From JAAFHB01 sp037133495 (GTDB taxonomy: Bacteria; Bacteroidota; Bacteroidia; Bacteroidales; Prolixibacteraceae), in NCBI GenBank assembly GCA_037133495.1, contig JBAXOA010000004.1, positions 21,169 through 85,168 of the forward strand: a stretch of 64,000 nucleotides of DNA, read 5' to 3'. The notes beneath the pieces are model-generated. The model did no database searches. It saw nothing but the letters and a program-made list of their open reading frames with translations, and was not told where the DNA came from. The first letter of the stretch is position 1. Every line of letters starts with the position of its first letter. Below are positions 1-8,790 of this stretch, piece after piece. Position numbers and translations under genes: made by a program.

Positions 1-321
1 ATAAATTGAAGCAGTTAGCGCTCCTGAGCTGCCAAGTCCCGATCCTTCTGGAATTGAGGAATCAAAATACAATCCATTTTTAATATCGTTTTCAAAATAA
101 TCCAGATTCAGGAAGTGAAATCTCTTGTCATTACTTTTGAAAAACTGATTCAACTTTATAAGAACGGCATTCGATTCAATTTCTTTTTGCGATATTATAC
201 CGGATAATACTTCAGGAAACCTGAGCTGACCTGAAAAGCGGTGAAAAGGAACAGCAAGCGCCATCGAATTCAGGATTATGCCATATTCCCCAAACAGAAT
301 TATTTTAGCCGGATAAGTCAT
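1..321 (-). CDS. mvk: Mevalonate kinase (N-terminal 107 residues, cut by window edge)
   Basis: GHMP-family kinase that phosphorylates mevalonate in the mevalonate route to isoprenoids, in the cytosol. Only the N-terminal 107 residues lie in the window. The start MTYPAKIILFGEYGIILNS matches the flavobacterial-type mevalonate kinase N-terminus as I remember it. The GHMP phosphate-binding loop is visible near the left edge as IPEGSGLGSSG (about residues 90-100). The ATG follows the stop of the diphosphomevalonate decarboxylase gene by one base, so it is almost certainly co-transcribed and translationally coupled. Mevalonate versus phosphomevalonate specificity is inferred from family resemblance and from a separate phosphomevalonate-kinase-like gene two genes upstream. 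Confidence 0.85.
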   Translation of the reverse strand, partial: MTYPAKIILFGEYGIILNSMALAVPFHRFSGQLRFPEVLSGIISQKEIESNAVLIKLNQFFKSNDKRFHFLNLDYFENDIKNGLYFDSSIPEGSGLGSSGALTASIY

Positions 322-322
322 G

Positions 323-1390
323 CTAAGTTAAAATTTCAGGTGTAAGCAATTTCGGTCCGCTTCCGATTTTATCGTCAATCCATCTGCCATCTTCACAGAA
401 TTTGAGAAGTATATCATGAACAAAAGGAAGGATCATTTCACGTTGATCTTCAAAATAGATCAGGTGCACATTTGGACCGGCGTCTATTGTAAAAAACAGA
501 TCAAAACCTGTTTGAGTTCTGAACTTTCTGATCTCTTCAATGATGCTTATGGTCTGCGGTTTGAGCAATAATCCGTTTTGCGATGAGGTCATGAGTAAGG
601 CATGAAGCGATAACGCCTCATTTTCAGCAATAGAGGCAATAGTTTGATAATCACTGCTGCGAATAGCTTCTGACATTTCTCGTATATGGTTGTTCGCCTG
701 AACAATTCTTCCGTCATGGTACGGATGATCCGACATTAAAGCATGTCCGGAACTGCTCGATACCTTTTTCTCTTCAGAGCTGACAATCAGAATTATATCC
801 ATTAACTTATTCAGCCTGCTTCCTGCCGGTAGTGGAAACGGAGTGGCATATTCGTCTGATGATTGTGGCACTACGGGATTTTCTCCCCAGGTTACCACCC
901 CTCCGAATACCGATCGGGAAGCACTGCCGGATCCCATACGGGAAATGAAGGATGCACGCCGAAAAAAATCAATTTCGGGAAGCTTTTTCTGGTTTACAAA
1001 CTCCTCCATGCTTACAAGACAAAGAGCCATTGCACTCATAGACGATGCAGAAGAAGCTATTCCTGTCGAATGGGGGAAATTATTCTCACTATGAAAAAGA
1101 AGCTTGTAATCAGCTAAAATGGGCATTTCTGCCAGTAAACCATAGAGTAATTTTTCTGTCTTTCGTTCAAATCCGAGATGTTGCTCACTGTGAAAAAAAT
1201 ATTCAACACTTATCCTCTTATCAGGATACTGTTTTTTTTGAAAAGTCAGGCAAGTGGTGGTTACAGATTTTTCGAGCGTGAAACTTAAAGAGCAATTTTC
1301 CGGAAGCTGATGCGCTCTTTTACCCCAATATTTTACCAAGGCAATATTCGAAGGGGCACTCCAACATATTTTTTTTTGCTCTTCGCTCAT
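323..1390 (-). CDS. mvaD: Diphosphomevalonate decarboxylase
   Basis: Catalyses ATP-dependent decarboxylation of mevalonate diphosphate to isopentenyl diphosphate. At 355 residues the length is normal. Visible family marks are the N-terminal APSNIALVKYWGKR (residues 12-25), the phosphate loop FPHSTGIASSASSMSA (105-120), RMGSGSASRS (151-160), and a C-terminal DAGPNVH segment carrying the conserved aspartate. The start ATG lies 35 bases after the stop of the upstream GHMP kinase gene, and the downstream mevalonate kinase starts one base after its stop. It belongs to a single minus-strand run that also contains HMG-CoA reductase, IPP isomerase and leucine catabolism genes. Confidence 0.95.
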   Translation of the reverse strand: MSEEQKKICWSAPSNIALVKYWGKRAHQLPENCSLSFTLEKSVTTTCLTFQKKQYPDKRISVEYFFHSEQHLGFERKTEKLLYGLLAEMPILADYKLLFHSENNFPHSTGIASSASSMSAMALCLVSMEEFVNQKKLPEIDFFRRASFISRMGSGSASRSVFGGVVTWGENPVVPQSSDEYATPFPLPAGSRLNKLMDIILIVSSEEKKVSSSSGHALMSDHPYHDGRIVQANNHIREMSEAIRSSDYQTIASIAENEALSLHALLMTSSQNGLLLKPQTISIIEEIRKFRTQTGFDLFFTIDAGPNVHLIYFEDQREMILPFVHDILLKFCEDGRWIDDKIGSGPKLLTPEILT

Positions 1391-1425
1391 TGTGTTATCG
1401 TCTTTCTAATTATTAAAATGTTGAT

Positions 1426-2391
1426 TTAGTTTCCATCTGCCGACGGATAGAATTTTAAATTTTCATCGGAAACAATTTCATCATATCTGAATATTGTATT
1501 TAATCCATTACTAATGAAGTAATTGCGCACATATTCTTCAGAGGCAGTTGAAGCTGCCAAAATAAAATCACCTCCCCAGGCTCCCAGCGATTTCACAGAA
1601 CCATCAAAATCCTTAAATTTCAGTACTTTAATGGGTATTTCTCCAATGATTTTTGCAATAATAGCTTCATGCTGTTCCATTAAAATTTGAAATAGATTCA
1701 AATGTTCAGCATTTTCCAATTGCAAAGTAATTTTGGTGATCATCTGAATATCCTCTTTGGTTATTTTTGAAAGCTTTAGCTTGCCGATGCTCTCTTTTGA
1801 ATTTTGCATTTGGTTCAGATAAATAAAAAAGAGCTGCCTGTTGAATACCGGACTAAATTTTGCTTCGCGGTAATGAGGCTGATCGCCTTTTCGTTCAAAG
1901 ATGATTGGAACAGAGGATCTTGCACAGGCAATATCATAACCGGATCCGGTAAAAATCAGATTATTAAGTTCAAATGGATCACAATCAGCCCAATAAGCTA
2001 TATTGGAAATAAAAGAACTGCTTGAACCAACTCCCCAGTCAGGGTTGAAATTCATATTGGAAGTCGCTTGAAATATGTTATTTGACTCCAGAAAATGTGG
2101 ATTCAGAACTTTGGCAGCTTTCAGGGTTTTTTGAAGTGTTTCAGACAGATCCACTCTGTTGGTATCCAATATCTGCAAGTCGGGGAGGAGCAGTGTGGTA
2201 TAAAACCATAAATCATTGTTGATCATTGATTTCCACAATACAGAAGGCGTTCCGTCTATTTCGGAAACTGTCAGTTTTTGTCCGAACTGAAGTGGCAAGG
2301 CGAGCGAAAGTGCACCTTTAAGCACAACATATTCACCAGAAACCATTAATTTGGCATGTGATTTGAAAGATTTAGCGGGTTTCAGGCTCAT
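1426..2391 (-). CDS. GHMP kinase, probable phosphomevalonate kinase
   Basis: A 321-residue GHMP-superfamily kinase. It has an N-terminal AKLMVSGEYVVLKGALSLAL segment (about residues 13-32), the GVGSSSSF phosphate loop, and GSGYDIACARSSVPIIF, which resembles the GYDIATA-type kinase of flavobacterial mevalonate clusters. Because the operon already has mevalonate kinase and the decarboxylase, this is most likely the phosphomevalonate kinase step, by elimination rather than by a diagnostic residue. The gene overlaps the HMG-CoA reductase stop by four bases (ATGA type), which implies translational coupling. It could instead be a second mevalonate kinase. Confidence 0.8.
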   Translation of the reverse strand: MSLKPAKSFKSHAKLMVSGEYVVLKGALSLALPLQFGQKLTVSEIDGTPSVLWKSMINNDLWFYTTLLLPDLQILDTNRVDLSETLQKTLKAAKVLNPHFLESNNIFQATSNMNFNPDWGVGSSSSFISNIAYWADCDPFELNNLIFTGSGYDIACARSSVPIIFERKGDQPHYREAKFSPVFNRQLFFIYLNQMQNSKESIGKLKLSKITKEDIQMITKITLQLENAEHLNLFQILMEQHEAIIAKIIGEIPIKVLKFKDFDGSVKSLGAWGGDFILAASTASEEYVRNYFISNGLNTIFRYDEIVSDENLKFYPSADGN

Positions 2392-3695
2392 AATTCATCC
2401 CTGATTTGTTGAATAAATTCTTCCACTGCAGCATAACTAACTTCATTTCCTTGAAAATGATTGCGTACAGCTTTGCGCTCTATTGCATTAACATTCAGCT
2501 GGTTGAGTATATTAGACAAGTGCATTTTCATGTGGCCGGCCTGAATTCCGGTAGTGATCAGTGATGCAATTGCAGCGAAATTACTGGCAAGTCCGGACGC
2601 TGCTGCGATCATCATTAACTTTTGGGCATCAGGATATTTTAAGATGGTCAATGCCCTCTTTACCACCGGATGAATTTGGGTAATACCTCCAACTGTCCCA
2701 ATAGCCAGTGGAATTTCAAGTTCATATTTGAATGTTTTATCAGTAATCTGGAGTGATGTCAGCCCTTTATACCTGCCATCTCTGGAAGCATATGCATGAG
2801 CCGAAGCTGCGGTGGCTCGTATGTCATTGCCAGTCGCCTGAAGTACCGCATCAATACCGTTAAAAATCCCTTTGTTATGCGTCACAGCACGCGAAATATC
2901 GATATTCGCAATATCAACTGATTGTTTAAATCTGGTCATGAAATCATTGCAATTCAATTTGTTGTTCCATCCGGATATCATTTCAACCGGGCATTCAACC
3001 CAACAGCGAACTTTGCAGTCCGGGGTGTAATTTGAGAGGATAGCCATGATGATTTCAACTTTCGCGCCGGCACAATTCAGTTTATCAGAATCCTTCAATG
3101 CCGATGAAATTTTTTCAAGACAGCTATTGATGAAATTGGCACCCATCGCATCAGATGTTTCGAACGATACATCAATCTGATAATAATCCTGCAGCGATGA
3201 GGTCTGATCAACAAGTGAAATATCAGTAATTCCGCCACTTCTTTGTCTCATTTTATTCGTTATCGAATGAGTTGCACTGAGTAGTTGTACCTTTATTTCC
3301 GGAAATAAAGCTTTAATATTTTTCGGATTACCATTCCACGTGAAATGAACCTGACCTTTTTTAGTAGTTCCACAGATAGTGGTTTTAAAACCTCCTCTTT
3401 CGGCCCAGAATTTTGAAGCTTTTGATGCTGCAGCAATCACCGAACTCTCCTCTGTGGCAAACGGGACAATAAACAGCTCTCCATTGATCATCATATTGGT
3501 TACCAATCCCATGGGGACCGGAAAATTTCCAATATAATTTTCGATCATTTCGGAATACACCAATTGCTGATCCTCGTTCTGAGCATCGTAATCATAGAAG
3601 GCAGGAACTTCATCGGTGTTTAAATCAGAAAACTGCGAGATATAATCAAGCCTTTGCTTGCGATTAAATTTCGAAAAACCGGACAGGACAGACAT
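2388..3695 (-). CDS. mvaA: Hydroxymethylglutaryl-CoA reductase, class II
   Basis: Interconverts HMG-CoA and mevalonate with NAD(P)H; here presumably the committed step into isoprenoids. The protein is 435 residues, typical of the soluble class II bacterial enzyme with no membrane domain. ENYIGNFPVPMGLVTN (from about residue 52) carries the catalytic glutamate, DAMGANFIN (about 182-190) the NAD(P) region, HNKGIFNGIDAV the HMG-binding region, and GHMKMHLSN near the C-terminus the catalytic histidine. Type 2 IPP isomerase lies 12 bases upstream and the GHMP kinase overlaps downstream. No HMG-CoA synthase gene is in the window, so HMG-CoA must come from elsewhere or from the leucine genes upstream in the same run. 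Confidence 0.95.
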   Translation of the reverse strand: MSVLSGFSKFNRKQRLDYISQFSDLNTDEVPAFYDYDAQNEDQQLVYSEMIENYIGNFPVPMGLVTNMMINGELFIVPFATEESSVIAAASKASKFWAERGGFKTTICGTTKKGQVHFTWNGNPKNIKALFPEIKVQLLSATHSITNKMRQRSGGITDISLVDQTSSLQDYYQIDVSFETSDAMGANFINSCLEKISSALKDSDKLNCAGAKVEIIMAILSNYTPDCKVRCWVECPVEMISGWNNKLNCNDFMTRFKQSVDIANIDISRAVTHNKGIFNGIDAVLQATGNDIRATAASAHAYASRDGRYKGLTSLQITDKTFKYELEIPLAIGTVGGITQIHPVVKRALTILKYPDAQKLMMIAAASGLASNFAAIASLITTGIQAGHMKMHLSNILNQLNVNAIERKAVRNHFQGNEVSYAAVEEFIQQIRDEL

Positions 3696-3707
3696 ATTAT
3701 TCAGATC

Positions 3708-4769
3708 TTAATTTACCTTCTTTGGGATTTTCAGGGTAAGGTAACTTTTTGCCATCCGGAAGCCTTCTATCTGAGACGCGACGAAACGCTGCAATTCAGA
3801 ATATTCTCCTTGACTATATTTCAGAAATACTGATGCCTGAGCATAAATGGCAGGAAGGATTGATTTTTCTGTCAGGTAAAACCCATCGAGGTAATTGGCT
3901 ATTCCACCTGAGATGATCAATTGGTTACAAGTAAAGTTTTCCCCATTTATCCACATATTATTGATAAGATCGACCATTTCTTCAGCTGTGACACCAATAT
4001 TTACAAATGGCTGGTGTAATTCATCTTTCCGGAATGAATTCCGCTGTATTTCAACTTTCGAAAAATTAGTTCCGCCAAAAGCGCCGAATTCGATTGCTGC
4101 AAGTGGCATTTTAAGTAATCGCCTGATACTCTGAGGTCCGAAGCCTTGTCCAACTTCCTTTACAATTAGCTGAAAATCAATCTTTTCTAAAAGTTTTTCG
4201 ATTGTATCAACAGGCGCATGGAAAATTGTATTTCCCTCGGGCTGCACCCATTCCTGAAGAGGATTAACATGGATAATCAACCCATCCGCGTTTAGTCTGT
4301 CGATCAGGCGTCGCAGATCATCTGTTTTATGAAGTGCTATCATCTCTTCTATTTGGGCAATACCCAGATTGGCGAAGAGCGGATTCTCGTCACCAATAAT
4401 CGAACGGACATTAAAATCATCGAAATAGGTGTCATCGTCGAGTAACATCCGACAGGAACCTAATCCCATTCCCATTCCAAATTCATTGCATGCTCTGGCC
4501 AGATTACGATTAATTGTTCCTGCCAAACGATGTCCTCCTGTCATACTTGAAACCCAAACCGGAACATTCAGTTTCTTGCCTGCAAAAGGAATTGGCTCCA
4601 AAGGGTTTAATGGAAATCCGGATATCATCGGTTCATAATAAAACCGTTTATCCGTCTCGAATACTGATGTTTGTGATTTTAAAGCCAGATGGATATGGTC
4701 AGACTTGCGCTCTGAATCAGCGAATAATGCATCATTTTTAAAATCGTCGGGTTGATTAAATATTTCCAT
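3708..4769 (-). CDS. fni: Isopentenyl-diphosphate delta-isomerase, type 2 (FMN)
   Basis: FMN- and NAD(P)H-dependent interconversion of IPP and DMAPP. Family marks are ERKSDHIHLAL near the N-terminus, PVWVSSMTGG, the glycine-rich GMGLGSCR, KEVGQGFGP, and AIEFGAFGGTNFSKVE. I chose the ATG at 4769; a GTG at 4787 would add six residues and overlap the stop of the upstream acyl-CoA dehydrogenase by one base, and cannot be excluded. The gene sits between acyl-CoA dehydrogenase and HMG-CoA reductase, exactly where leucine-type genes give way to mevalonate genes. Confidence 0.93.
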   Translation of the reverse strand: MEIFNQPDDFKNDALFADSERKSDHIHLALKSQTSVFETDKRFYYEPMISGFPLNPLEPIPFAGKKLNVPVWVSSMTGGHRLAGTINRNLARACNEFGMGMGLGSCRMLLDDDTYFDDFNVRSIIGDENPLFANLGIAQIEEMIALHKTDDLRRLIDRLNADGLIIHVNPLQEWVQPEGNTIFHAPVDTIEKLLEKIDFQLIVKEVGQGFGPQSIRRLLKMPLAAIEFGAFGGTNFSKVEIQRNSFRKDELHQPFVNIGVTAEEMVDLINNMWINGENFTCNQLIISGGIANYLDGFYLTEKSILPAIYAQASVFLKYSQGEYSELQRFVASQIEGFRMAKSYLTLKIPKKVN

Positions 4770-4786
4770 ATTATCAATAAATAGCA

Positions 4787-5929
4787 CTATAAAATATGGC
4801 GTGAAATAACCATTTTCAAAATTTCTGAAGTTCCTTCACCGATCTGAAGAAGCCGTTGATCCCGGTAAAATCGTTCAATATGGTTTTCCCTCAGAAATCC
4901 GAAAGCTCCATGTACCTGAAGTGATTCATCGGCAACTTCACGGGCAATTTCTGAGCAGTAAAGCTTTGCCATCGCAGCCTGCTTGGCAAAAGGTAATCCG
5001 GCATCTTTCAACCGGCAAGTGTGATAAAGTGTATTACGGGCCATTTCAATCTTGGTAGCCATCTCTGCAAGTTTGAAGGATATTGCTTGAAAATCAGACA
5101 AGGATTTTCCAAATTGCTTCCGTCTTTGAGCGTAATTAACTGCCATTTCAAATGCACCCTGCGCCAGTCCCAATCCAATTGCGGCAATGGATAGCCTTCC
5201 CCCGTCAAGGGTCGAAAGCATAATTTTCATCCCTTCACCCCTGTTACCCAAAATATTGGATTCGGGAACAATACAATTTTGAAACCGGAGTTCTCCATTA
5301 TCGACAGCACGCCACATTAATTTTCCTTTGATCGGAGCAGATGTATAACCGGGTGTTAACCGGTCAACCAAAATTGCTGACAATTCCTTTTTACCGTCTT
5401 TCAGATCAGTAATTGCCTGAAGCGTAATTCCGGATGCGATTGAGGAGGAGCAGTTTGTTATAAATCTCTTGGAACCATTGATTATCCAATTATTCTCCAC
5501 CAGTTTCGCCTCTGTTTCAACTCCTTTGGCATCCGAACCGGCATTTTCTTCAGTAAGACCAAAAGCCCATAATTTTTCCCCTGTACACAATCCAGGTAAG
5601 TATTTCAATCGTTGCTCCTCGGTTCCAAATACAAAAATAGGATTAATCCCCAGTGAATTATGAGCTGCAACTGTCGCTGCAGGTGAGCTATCAACACGTG
5701 CAAGCTCTTCTACTGCAATGATGTATGACAAATAATCAAGACCTTGGCCACCAAATTCTTTTGGAAGCATAATTCCGAATAACCCCGCCTTTCCCATCTT
5801 AAAGGCTAATTCAACAGGGAACTCCTCTTTTTCGTCTTGCTCAATAGCGATAGGCTTAAGGATTGTTTCAGAAAATTCCCTGATTTTTGCTCGATATACC
5901 ACGTATCGATCGTCCAATAATTCATTCAT
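4787..5929 (-). CDS. Acyl-CoA dehydrogenase
   Basis: FAD enzyme that introduces an alpha-beta double bond in an acyl-CoA and passes electrons to ETF. The 380-residue length and the C-terminal VHGAFGFLRENHIERFYRD are standard. The neighbours (both methylcrotonyl-CoA carboxylase subunits and the hydratase) suggest isovaleryl-CoA as substrate. However, the catalytic base lies at the canonical short/medium-chain position, Glu365 in QIGEGTSEI. In the isovaleryl-CoA dehydrogenases I remember, this position is Gly or Ala (IGAGTSE) and the base sits elsewhere. The substrate is therefore open: isovaleryl-CoA by context, a short or branched acyl-CoA by active-site type. It overlaps the carboxylase alpha gene by four bases. 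Confidence 0.9.
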   Translation of the reverse strand: MNELLDDRYVVYRAKIREFSETILKPIAIEQDEKEEFPVELAFKMGKAGLFGIMLPKEFGGQGLDYLSYIIAVEELARVDSSPAATVAAHNSLGINPIFVFGTEEQRLKYLPGLCTGEKLWAFGLTEENAGSDAKGVETEAKLVENNWIINGSKRFITNCSSSIASGITLQAITDLKDGKKELSAILVDRLTPGYTSAPIKGKLMWRAVDNGELRFQNCIVPESNILGNRGEGMKIMLSTLDGGRLSIAAIGLGLAQGAFEMAVNYAQRRKQFGKSLSDFQAISFKLAEMATKIEMARNTLYHTCRLKDAGLPFAKQAAMAKLYCSEIAREVADESLQVHGAFGFLRENHIERFYRDQRLLQIGEGTSEILKMVISRHIL

Positions 5930-7932
5930 TTAATTAAATCCTCCAGAAATATGAGGGGCATTTGGTCTGTTACCTGTGCACCTACATTAATAACTACTGA
6001 TTTTACTTTGGCATCCATGGGAGAAAGAATCCGATTCTCTGACTTCATCGCTTCAATCACCATTAACAGATCACCCTTCTTAATTACTTGATTTTCTTTT
6101 ATTCTAATCTCCAATACTTTACCATGTAAAGGAGATTTGATCACTCCGTTTTTGAAATCGAAGCTTTTGTCAGAACCGGAATCGGTTTCCGGGTAATTTT
6201 TCAATAAACCGGAATGTGAAATACTATATTGAATATTCTCGCAACTAATCCATGTATTGCTTTGATTATCTGTGTGATATGATATTTCCTTGGTTGTGTT
6301 ACCTATTTTTATCTGAAAGCTTTCTTTTGCTGCACTGATTATTTCAAACTGTACATTTATCCCATTTAACACAAATATAGAACATTCTTTACTTCTTAAT
6401 TCATATCTAACATTATAACTTTCATTGGCTATTGTTAATTTGATCAGCGTATCGGTTAATCTCCAAAATCCCAACGTATTCCAATGATCCGTATCAAGTG
6501 AAACCTCCTTGCGATAATGACTTTTCCCGATTATTGCCGCGATCAAATAATTAATTTCTGATGAATTTAATTTGTTGGAGGAATAGGCGACTAATTCGTT
6601 GTGATTATTCTTGCAAAATTCAACTGAAATAATATTTTGCCGAAAATCCGTATGTGCGAGGATCTTTTCGAGGTATTTAGTATTTGTTGCAGGACCTATA
6701 ATATTTAAGTTCCTGATTTTGTCCTGAAGTAAATTTATTGAGTCTTCCCGATTTTTTCCTGTGGCGATTAATTTCAGTAGAAGGGGATCAAACTGGTTCG
6801 TTATTTGATGATCAGGATTAATATCAGATTCTATTCTTAGGTTTGGACTCTCAGGCAAATTTACAGAAAGCAAAGGCTTTGACGATGGTGTGAAATTTTG
6901 GGCCGGATTTTCAGCATAAATCCTAAGTTCAACAGCATGTCCCTTTAGTGTCACCATCTCTTGCGTAATTGAAAGCGGGCATCCGGAAGAAATCTTCAAT
7001 TGTTCACTGACAATATCAATACCCGTTACTTCTTCTGTAACCGCATGTTCCACCTGAATTCTCGGATTCATCTCCATAAAGAAAAAATTCCCGGATTCAT
7101 CAATCAGAAACTCCACTGTTCCTGCTCCGGAATAATTTACTGCTCTTCCTATTTGAATGGAAGCACTCAGAATTTTATCACGAATTTCGGGAGTTAAAAA
7201 TTGTGCTGGAGCTTCTTCAATAATTTTTTGATGATTGCGTTGTATAGAACATTCACGTTCATATAAGTGAATGATATTATTGAAGTTGTCACCTACTATC
7301 TGAACTTCTACATGACGTGCATTCCGAATGTATTGTTCGACAAATAAGGCTCCGTTTCCAAAATAATTCAAAGCAATACGCGCTGACTTTACAACCCCAT
7401 GTTTTAAAGCTTCCAGGTTATCAACCAATTCCATTCCCTTACCTCCGCCGCCGTGAGAAGCTTTAATTAATACCGGATAATGCCATTCATTTGCATCCCG
7501 GTCAATAGATTGCAGATCGACCTCCCTGCTAAAAATTACTGGAATACCAAGGCTTTGAGCAAGCGATTTTGCAGCCAGCTTATTGCCCATTAACCTTAAA
7601 ACCTCCGAAGATGGTCCGATAAAGATAAGATGATGGTCTTCGCACGCTTTTGCAAATTCAGGATTCTCAGAAAGAAATCCATATCCGGGATGGATAGCTT
7701 TACATCCGGTTGAAACAGCAATATTAATAATCTTGCTGATATTCAAAAATGTCGAATTTAAATCGCCGTCTCCAAGACACACTGATTCATCTGCAAATTT
7801 GACATAATCAGTCTCTGTTTCAGACATAGGGTACACTACAACCGTTCGGACAGATAATTTTTTGGCCGAACGGATTATTCTTAAGGCAATTTCACCCCTG
7901 TTAGCAATTAATATCTTATCCAGCAATACCAT
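5926..7932 (-). CDS. liuD: Methylcrotonyl-CoA carboxylase alpha subunit (biotin carboxylase + BCCP)
   Basis: Carries out ATP-dependent carboxylation of biotin for conversion of 3-methylcrotonyl-CoA to 3-methylglutaconyl-CoA. The 668 residues contain an N-terminal biotin carboxylase domain (ILIANRGEIALRIIRSAK; glycine-rich ATP loop SHGGGGKGME; FMEMNPRIQVEHAVTEEVTG) and a C-terminal biotinyl domain with the EAMKS motif, biotin on Lys630. The middle is poorly conserved, as in acyl-CoA carboxylase alpha chains. The beta subunit and methylglutaconyl-CoA hydratase are the two genes upstream, which supports methylcrotonyl-CoA over propionyl-CoA or acetyl-CoA as substrate. It lies 30 bases after the hydratase stop. 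Confidence 0.9.
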   Translation of the reverse strand: MVLLDKILIANRGEIALRIIRSAKKLSVRTVVVYPMSETETDYVKFADESVCLGDGDLNSTFLNISKIINIAVSTGCKAIHPGYGFLSENPEFAKACEDHHLIFIGPSSEVLRLMGNKLAAKSLAQSLGIPVIFSREVDLQSIDRDANEWHYPVLIKASHGGGGKGMELVDNLEALKHGVVKSARIALNYFGNGALFVEQYIRNARHVEVQIVGDNFNNIIHLYERECSIQRNHQKIIEEAPAQFLTPEIRDKILSASIQIGRAVNYSGAGTVEFLIDESGNFFFMEMNPRIQVEHAVTEEVTGIDIVSEQLKISSGCPLSITQEMVTLKGHAVELRIYAENPAQNFTPSSKPLLSVNLPESPNLRIESDINPDHQITNQFDPLLLKLIATGKNREDSINLLQDKIRNLNIIGPATNTKYLEKILAHTDFRQNIISVEFCKNNHNELVAYSSNKLNSSEINYLIAAIIGKSHYRKEVSLDTDHWNTLGFWRLTDTLIKLTIANESYNVRYELRSKECSIFVLNGINVQFEIISAAKESFQIKIGNTTKEISYHTDNQSNTWISCENIQYSISHSGLLKNYPETDSGSDKSFDFKNGVIKSPLHGKVLEIRIKENQVIKKGDLLMVIEAMKSENRILSPMDAKVKSVVINVGAQVTDQMPLIFLEDLIK

Positions 7933-7962
7933 TAATCAATTGATTCGTTTTTTGCAATTCTC

Positions 7963-8790
7963 TCAAAACTTTCGAACTTTTGCTTGCCATTTTGGGTTTT
8001 TCTTTTCAAGAAAAGCCGTAAAACCCTCTTGCGCCTCCGTTGATACCCTGATTTTCGCAAATAAAGCCGGGATATGTTTCATCTCTTCTTCAATCGGTTG
8101 AAGAATCAATCGGTTGATTAATTTTTTGGACGCAAACAGAGCTTGTTTGCCGTTTGACATTATTACATCAATCAACTCATTTAAGTACAATTCCATTTTA
8201 TCAAAATCATTAAACGATTGATTAATAAGCCCATATCTGACAGCTTCTTCTCCATTAAAATTTTTTGCCGTAAAAATAAGTTCCTTCAAATCAGTGGACC
8301 TGATCTTCTGAAGCAAATAAGGGGTTATCGTGGCTGCAGCCATTCCGATACGTGTTTCACTCAACGAAAACCTCGAATTATCAGTGCAATAGGCGAGATC
8401 ACAAACGGCAATTAATCCGACACCTCCGCCAAATATATTACCATGTGCTTCCGCTATTACTATTTTACTGCTGTTGAAGATCGTTTTAAACAGGCCGGAA
8501 AGGGCTTCACTTTCTTCAAGATTCCCTTGCGCCGAAAGTGTAAATGATTTTTTCATCCATTGAAGATCAGCCCCTGCACAAAATGATTTCCCCTGACCGC
8601 GTATAACGACCAATCTGACATTCCCATCTTCTTCTATTTCGGTAAAAAAAGAGGATATCTCAGTTATCATTGTGTTATTGATCGCATTATGGACATCCGG
8701 CCGTGCAAGCGACAAAGTTGCCACACCGTCTGTGACAGTTGCTAATATGGTTGTAAAATCTTTCAATTGTTTACATTCTATAAATGCCAT
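7963..8790 (-). CDS. liuC: Enoyl-CoA hydratase family, probable methylglutaconyl-CoA hydratase
   Basis: Crotonase-fold protein of 275 residues. CoA- and oxyanion-hole segments are visible as SFCAGADLQWMKKS and AHGNIFGGGVGLIAVCDLAY, with an SETRIGMAAATITPYL helix segment. Its place between the two methylcrotonyl-CoA carboxylase genes makes hydration of 3-methylglutaconyl-CoA to HMG-CoA the likely reaction. This is the pivotal step that would feed the HMG-CoA reductase encoded about 4 kb downstream. The ATG start overlaps the end of the carboxylase beta gene by 20 bases, which indicates translational coupling. Other crotonase activities cannot be excluded from sequence alone. Confidence 0.85.
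   Translation of the reverse strand: MAFIECKQLKDFTTILATVTDGVATLSLARPDVHNAINNTMITEISSFFTEIEEDGNVRLVVIRGQGKSFCAGADLQWMKKSFTLSAQGNLEESEALSGLFKTIFNSSKIVIAEAHGNIFGGGVGLIAVCDLAYCTDNSRFSLSETRIGMAAATITPYLLQKIRSTDLKELIFTAKNFNGEEAVRYGLINQSFNDFDKMELYLNELIDVIMSNGKQALFASKKLINRLILQPIEEEMKHIPALFAKIRVSTEAQEGFTAFLEKKNPKWQAKVRKF

Noticed and set aside
843..1281. Plus-strand reading frames opposite the mevalonate genes
   Set aside because: They lie inside strongly supported minus-strand genes, overlap one another and show no family motif, so they are antisense shadows. The same holds for the many other short frames opposite real genes.
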